Of a DNA stretch of 45,237 bases, positions 43,245 to 45,237 are shown piece by piece. Under the pieces are notes generated by a model that saw nothing but the letters and a program-made list of their open reading frames with translations, searched no databases and had not been told where the DNA came from. The position numbers and the translations under genes were made by a program. The first letter of the stretch is position 1. Every line of letters begins with the position of its first letter. This DNA is from Candidatus Eisenbergiella merdigallinarum (GTDB taxonomy: Bacteria > Bacillota > Clostridia > Lachnospirales > Lachnospiraceae), in the NCBI GenBank assembly GCA_019119355.1, contig DWXE01000012.1, positions 1 to 45,237 of the forward strand. The letters are read 5' to 3'.

Positions 43245-43524
43245 AAATGATAATTCCCTCCCGTCGGATGGATTCCCAAAGTTCTTCCTGCATGGGACGG
43301 TTCAAATTCACGATATCAAACTGGAGGAGCGTGGACGTCTCTTCCTCCACGTCCAGGGCGAACCGGTCGAAATCCCCGCCTTCTGCGGCCAGATCGATGT
43401 CGCTGGTCCTGCTGTAATCGCCCCTTGCCCGCGAGCCGAACAAAAAGACCCTCTCCACATGATACTTCCTGGCCAGATTTTGTATTTCCTCCAAAACCTG
43501 CGGCTTAATGCCGGTTCTGTCCAT
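43231..43524 (-). CDS. mntA: Minimal nucleotidyltransferase antitoxin, MntA family
   Basis: Polymerase-beta-type nucleotidyltransferase, 97 residues. It has the exact GSX10DXD motif: Gly30-Ser31 in FLFGSRARGDY, then Asp42 and Asp44 in SDIDLA. A third acidic residue is probable in LLQFDIVNL. Partners of this type AMPylate HepT. GGAGGTGA precedes ATG 43524. The pair lies between ylmC and an insertion sequence, a typical mobile or defence-island setting. Confidence 0.9.
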   Translation of the reverse strand: MDRTGIKPQVLEEIQNLARKYHVERVFLFGSRARGDYSRTSDIDLAAEGGDFDRFALDVEEETSTLLQFDIVNLNRPMQEELWESIRREGIIIYEKV

Positions 43525-43650
43525 AATGTCACCTCCGCGTTCCTGTTGTCTATCGTATCACATTTTGGAAAAAGAGAAAATGGGGATCGGAGAAAAACGG
43601 GGGTTTTTGCAGTTCCGGCTTAGAGTATAATTATCATTGGCAAAAATAAA

Positions 43651-43674
43651 GGGAAGAGATCGAAACCTCTTCCC
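43651..43674 (+). terminator. Hairpin in the IS leader
   Basis: GGGAAGAG at 43651-43658 pairs perfectly with CTCTTCCC at 43667-43674. It may stop outside transcription entering the transposase gene, although the T-run after it is weak. Confidence 0.5.
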
Positions 43675-43675
43675 A

Positions 43676-43735
43676 ATCATACAGATTTGTCTTATTGTTT
43701 AATTGTCGAGAAAAAACATAAGGAGTCTGTATGAT
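43676..43735 (+). promoter_or_regulatory. Inverted repeat covering the transposase start codon
   Basis: ATCATACAGA at 43676-43685 is perfectly complementary to TCTGTATGAT at 43726-43735, which contains the ATG at 43731. The AGGAG ribosome site at 43721-43725 lies at its edge. RNA read from outside would fold and hide the start. Confidence 0.65.
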
Positions 43736-45161
43736 GAATTCAATGATAAAGGAAAACGGGGTAACATTCAAGGAGTTAGAAAAAAATATTTACGCATGGG
43801 TCTGCCAGATCGGAAGGGAGTTCACAAAAGAGTTTCTGGAACGGTATGACCGGATGCTGATGGAGGACAGGGATAAGAAGAAATACCGGAATAAGGGAGC
43901 CCGGCAGACCACCATAAAAACCGTGTATGGCGAAGTGGCTTATCAGAGGACGGTCTATGAAGTCATCGGGGAAGACGGAACCAGACGCTTTGTATATCTG
44001 CTGGATGAAACGCTGGAGCTGGATCAGGTGGGCCTGATCTCAACGAATATGGCGCAGCTGCTGGTAAAGGGGATCACGGAACTGTCTTACAGGGAGTGCG
44101 CCTCACAGGTCAGTGAGATGACGGGGCAGACCATCAGCGCGATGGGGGTATGGAATGTCATTCAGGCATTGGGTGAGAAGGTGTGCGAGGAAGAAGCAGA
44201 GCTGACAGCAGAGTACAGGAAGGGGAATGTAAAGGGCGAAAAAGAAGCTCCGGTTTTGTTTGAAGAAGCAGATGGCGTTTATATCAATCTTCAGGGGAAA
44301 GACAGGAAAAGGCAAAAGCAGGAGAAAGCAGAGGTTAAGGTGGGGATCGCTTACGAGGGCTGGAGGAAAACCGGGCCGGACCGCTATGCGCTGGAAAATA
44401 AAGTGGTAGTTGCAGGATTATCAAAAGCAAAAGAATTTCAGGAATACCGGGAGGCGGCGATCGCACAGGAGTTCAATCTGGATGAAGTCAGTCAGAGGAT
44501 CCTGAATGCAGACGGGGCATCGTGGATCAAACAGGTAAAAGACAAAAGCACATGCTTTCAGTTAGATCCATTCCACAGGAACAAAGCGGTAAAAGAAAAG
44601 ATTCATGAAAAAGCAGCGCAGGAGACGATTTTTGAACTTCTGAGAGAAGAAGAGACAGAAGAATTATTCCGTTATCTGGAAATCTACCGGGACAGCCTGA
44701 GCGATGATGAAGAGAGAAAAGATGTAGAAGAACTGATCCGTTATTATGAGAACAACAGGGAAGGGCTTGTGCCATACCAGTCGCAGGGGCTTAAGCTGCC
44801 GGAAGCGCGGGAAGGGCTGGAATACCGGAGCATGGGGACCATGGAGAACCATGTGTGGAGCGTGATTGCAAAGCGGATGAAACACGGGCACAGGAGCTGG
44901 AGCGTAAGAGGAGGGAACCATCTGGCAAAGATTCTGGCGAAGAAATGCAGCGGGAAACTGTGTGAAGTAACGGAACGGTTGAGAAGGCCAGTATTTGAGG
45001 AAGAAAAGGTAGAAGAACTGTATGGAGAGATTCTGATGTCAGCGAAAGCGCCAAAGAAAGATGGAAAGGGATATGAATATCCGGCAATGGGTCATGTGGT
45101 AGGACTGGAGGGAAAGATACAGGGAGATCGGAAACGACTGCTGCACATGGCCGGGTACTAA
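43731..45161 (+). CDS. ISLre2-family transposase (UPF0236)
   Basis: A 476-residue transposase. Its N-terminal part has the family stretch KKYRNKGARQTTIKTVYGEV and YQRTVYEV; then LSYRECASQVSEMTGQ, ADGVYINLQGKDRKRQ, NADGASWIKQ, QLDPFHRNKAVKEKI and the C-terminal MGTMENHVWSVIAKRMKH with SWSVRGGNHLAKIL. The frame is intact and ends at TAA 45161, so the element may be active. Catalytic acidic residues are plausible in EADGVYI and NADGAS but are not established here. Confidence 0.93.
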   Translation: MMNSMIKENGVTFKELEKNIYAWVCQIGREFTKEFLERYDRMLMEDRDKKKYRNKGARQTTIKTVYGEVAYQRTVYEVIGEDGTRRFVYLLDETLELDQVGLISTNMAQLLVKGITELSYRECASQVSEMTGQTISAMGVWNVIQALGEKVCEEEAELTAEYRKGNVKGEKEAPVLFEEADGVYINLQGKDRKRQKQEKAEVKVGIAYEGWRKTGPDRYALENKVVVAGLSKAKEFQEYREAAIAQEFNLDEVSQRILNADGASWIKQVKDKSTCFQLDPFHRNKAVKEKIHEKAAQETIFELLREEETEELFRYLEIYRDSLSDDEERKDVEELIRYYENNREGLVPYQSQGLKLPEAREGLEYRSMGTMENHVWSVIAKRMKHGHRSWSVRGGNHLAKILAKKCSGKLCEVTERLRRPVFEEEKVEELYGEILMSAKAPKKDGKGYEYPAMGHVVGLEGKIQGDRKRLLHMAGY

Positions 45162-45237
45162 AAAGAAAAGGAAAAAACGCTATTTCAACAAAAAGATAAA
45201 TCAAGAAAAAAGTTGCCAACGATTACTTGACAGTGAC

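Larger units (their letters stand above)
43633..45223 (+). mobile_element. ISLre2-family insertion sequence (ends approximate)
   Basis: A single transposase gene is flanked by an imperfect inverted repeat: ATCATTGGCAA at 43633-43643 against TTGCCAACGAT at 45213-45223, 10 of 11 matching. The repeat lies close to both sides of the gene. The true outer ends may extend further, and on the right the window stops 14 bases later, so target duplication cannot be judged. Confidence 0.6.

Overview
This window looks like chromosome from a spore-forming, fairly GC-rich member of the Clostridia, most likely Lachnospiraceae-like. The evidence is the Firmicutes-type gene order (secG-rnr-smpB, def-fmt-rsmB-rlmN-prpC-prkC-rsgA, and an mraZ-to-ftsZ division/cell-wall cluster), sporulation genes (spoVD, spoIIGA, sigE, sigG, ylmC/ymxH), frequent TTG starts behind strong AGGAGG-type ribosome sites, and a MurE with the DNPR motif of meso-diaminopimelate-adding enzymes. 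No species is assigned.

Layout. 1-655: an accessory left edge holding the start of a small unknown minus-strand gene, preceded by a long untranslated stretch that ends in an intrinsic-terminator hairpin just before the gene's ribosome site. 787-6685: an oligopeptide ABC importer operon, oppB-oppC-oppD-oppF-oppA. The final gene is the most unusual item in the window: its solute-binding protein appears circularly permuted, with the usual C-terminal segment moved to just behind the lipoprotein signal. 6851-23161: housekeeping genes secG, rnr, smpB, murE, priA, def, fmt, a YugP-type metallopeptidase, rsmB, rlmN, the phosphatase/kinase pair prpC-prkC, rsgA and ychF. 23211-25349: a cytoplasmic beta-helix protein, probably carbohydrate-active, with a PDZ-like end.

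25565-38599: the division and wall cluster mraZ-rsmH-ftsL-pbpB-spoVD-mraY-murD-ftsW-murA-ftsQ-ftsZ, opened by a promoter and four MraZ boxes at exact 10-bp spacing. murG is missing from its usual slot, and murE lies next to priA. 38732-39839: a visibly more AT-rich two-gene cassette (DUF3990-like protein plus partner), a candidate toxin-antitoxin pair with its own promoter and terminator. 40006-42841: the sporulation cluster spoIIGA-sigE / sigG (inverted) / ylmC. The spoIIGA promoter has Spo0A boxes and an over-long spacer; sigG points the opposite way to sigE and has its own forespore-type promoter. 42855-45237: a HepT/MntA-type HEPN-nucleotidyltransferase module and an ISLre2-family insertion sequence that runs to the window end.

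The core genes serve peptide uptake, protein export, RNA and ribosome maturation, wall-linked Ser/Thr signalling, peptidoglycan precursor synthesis, septum formation and compartment-specific sporulation transcription. Accessory DNA sits at the two ends and in the cassette between ftsZ and spoIIGA.
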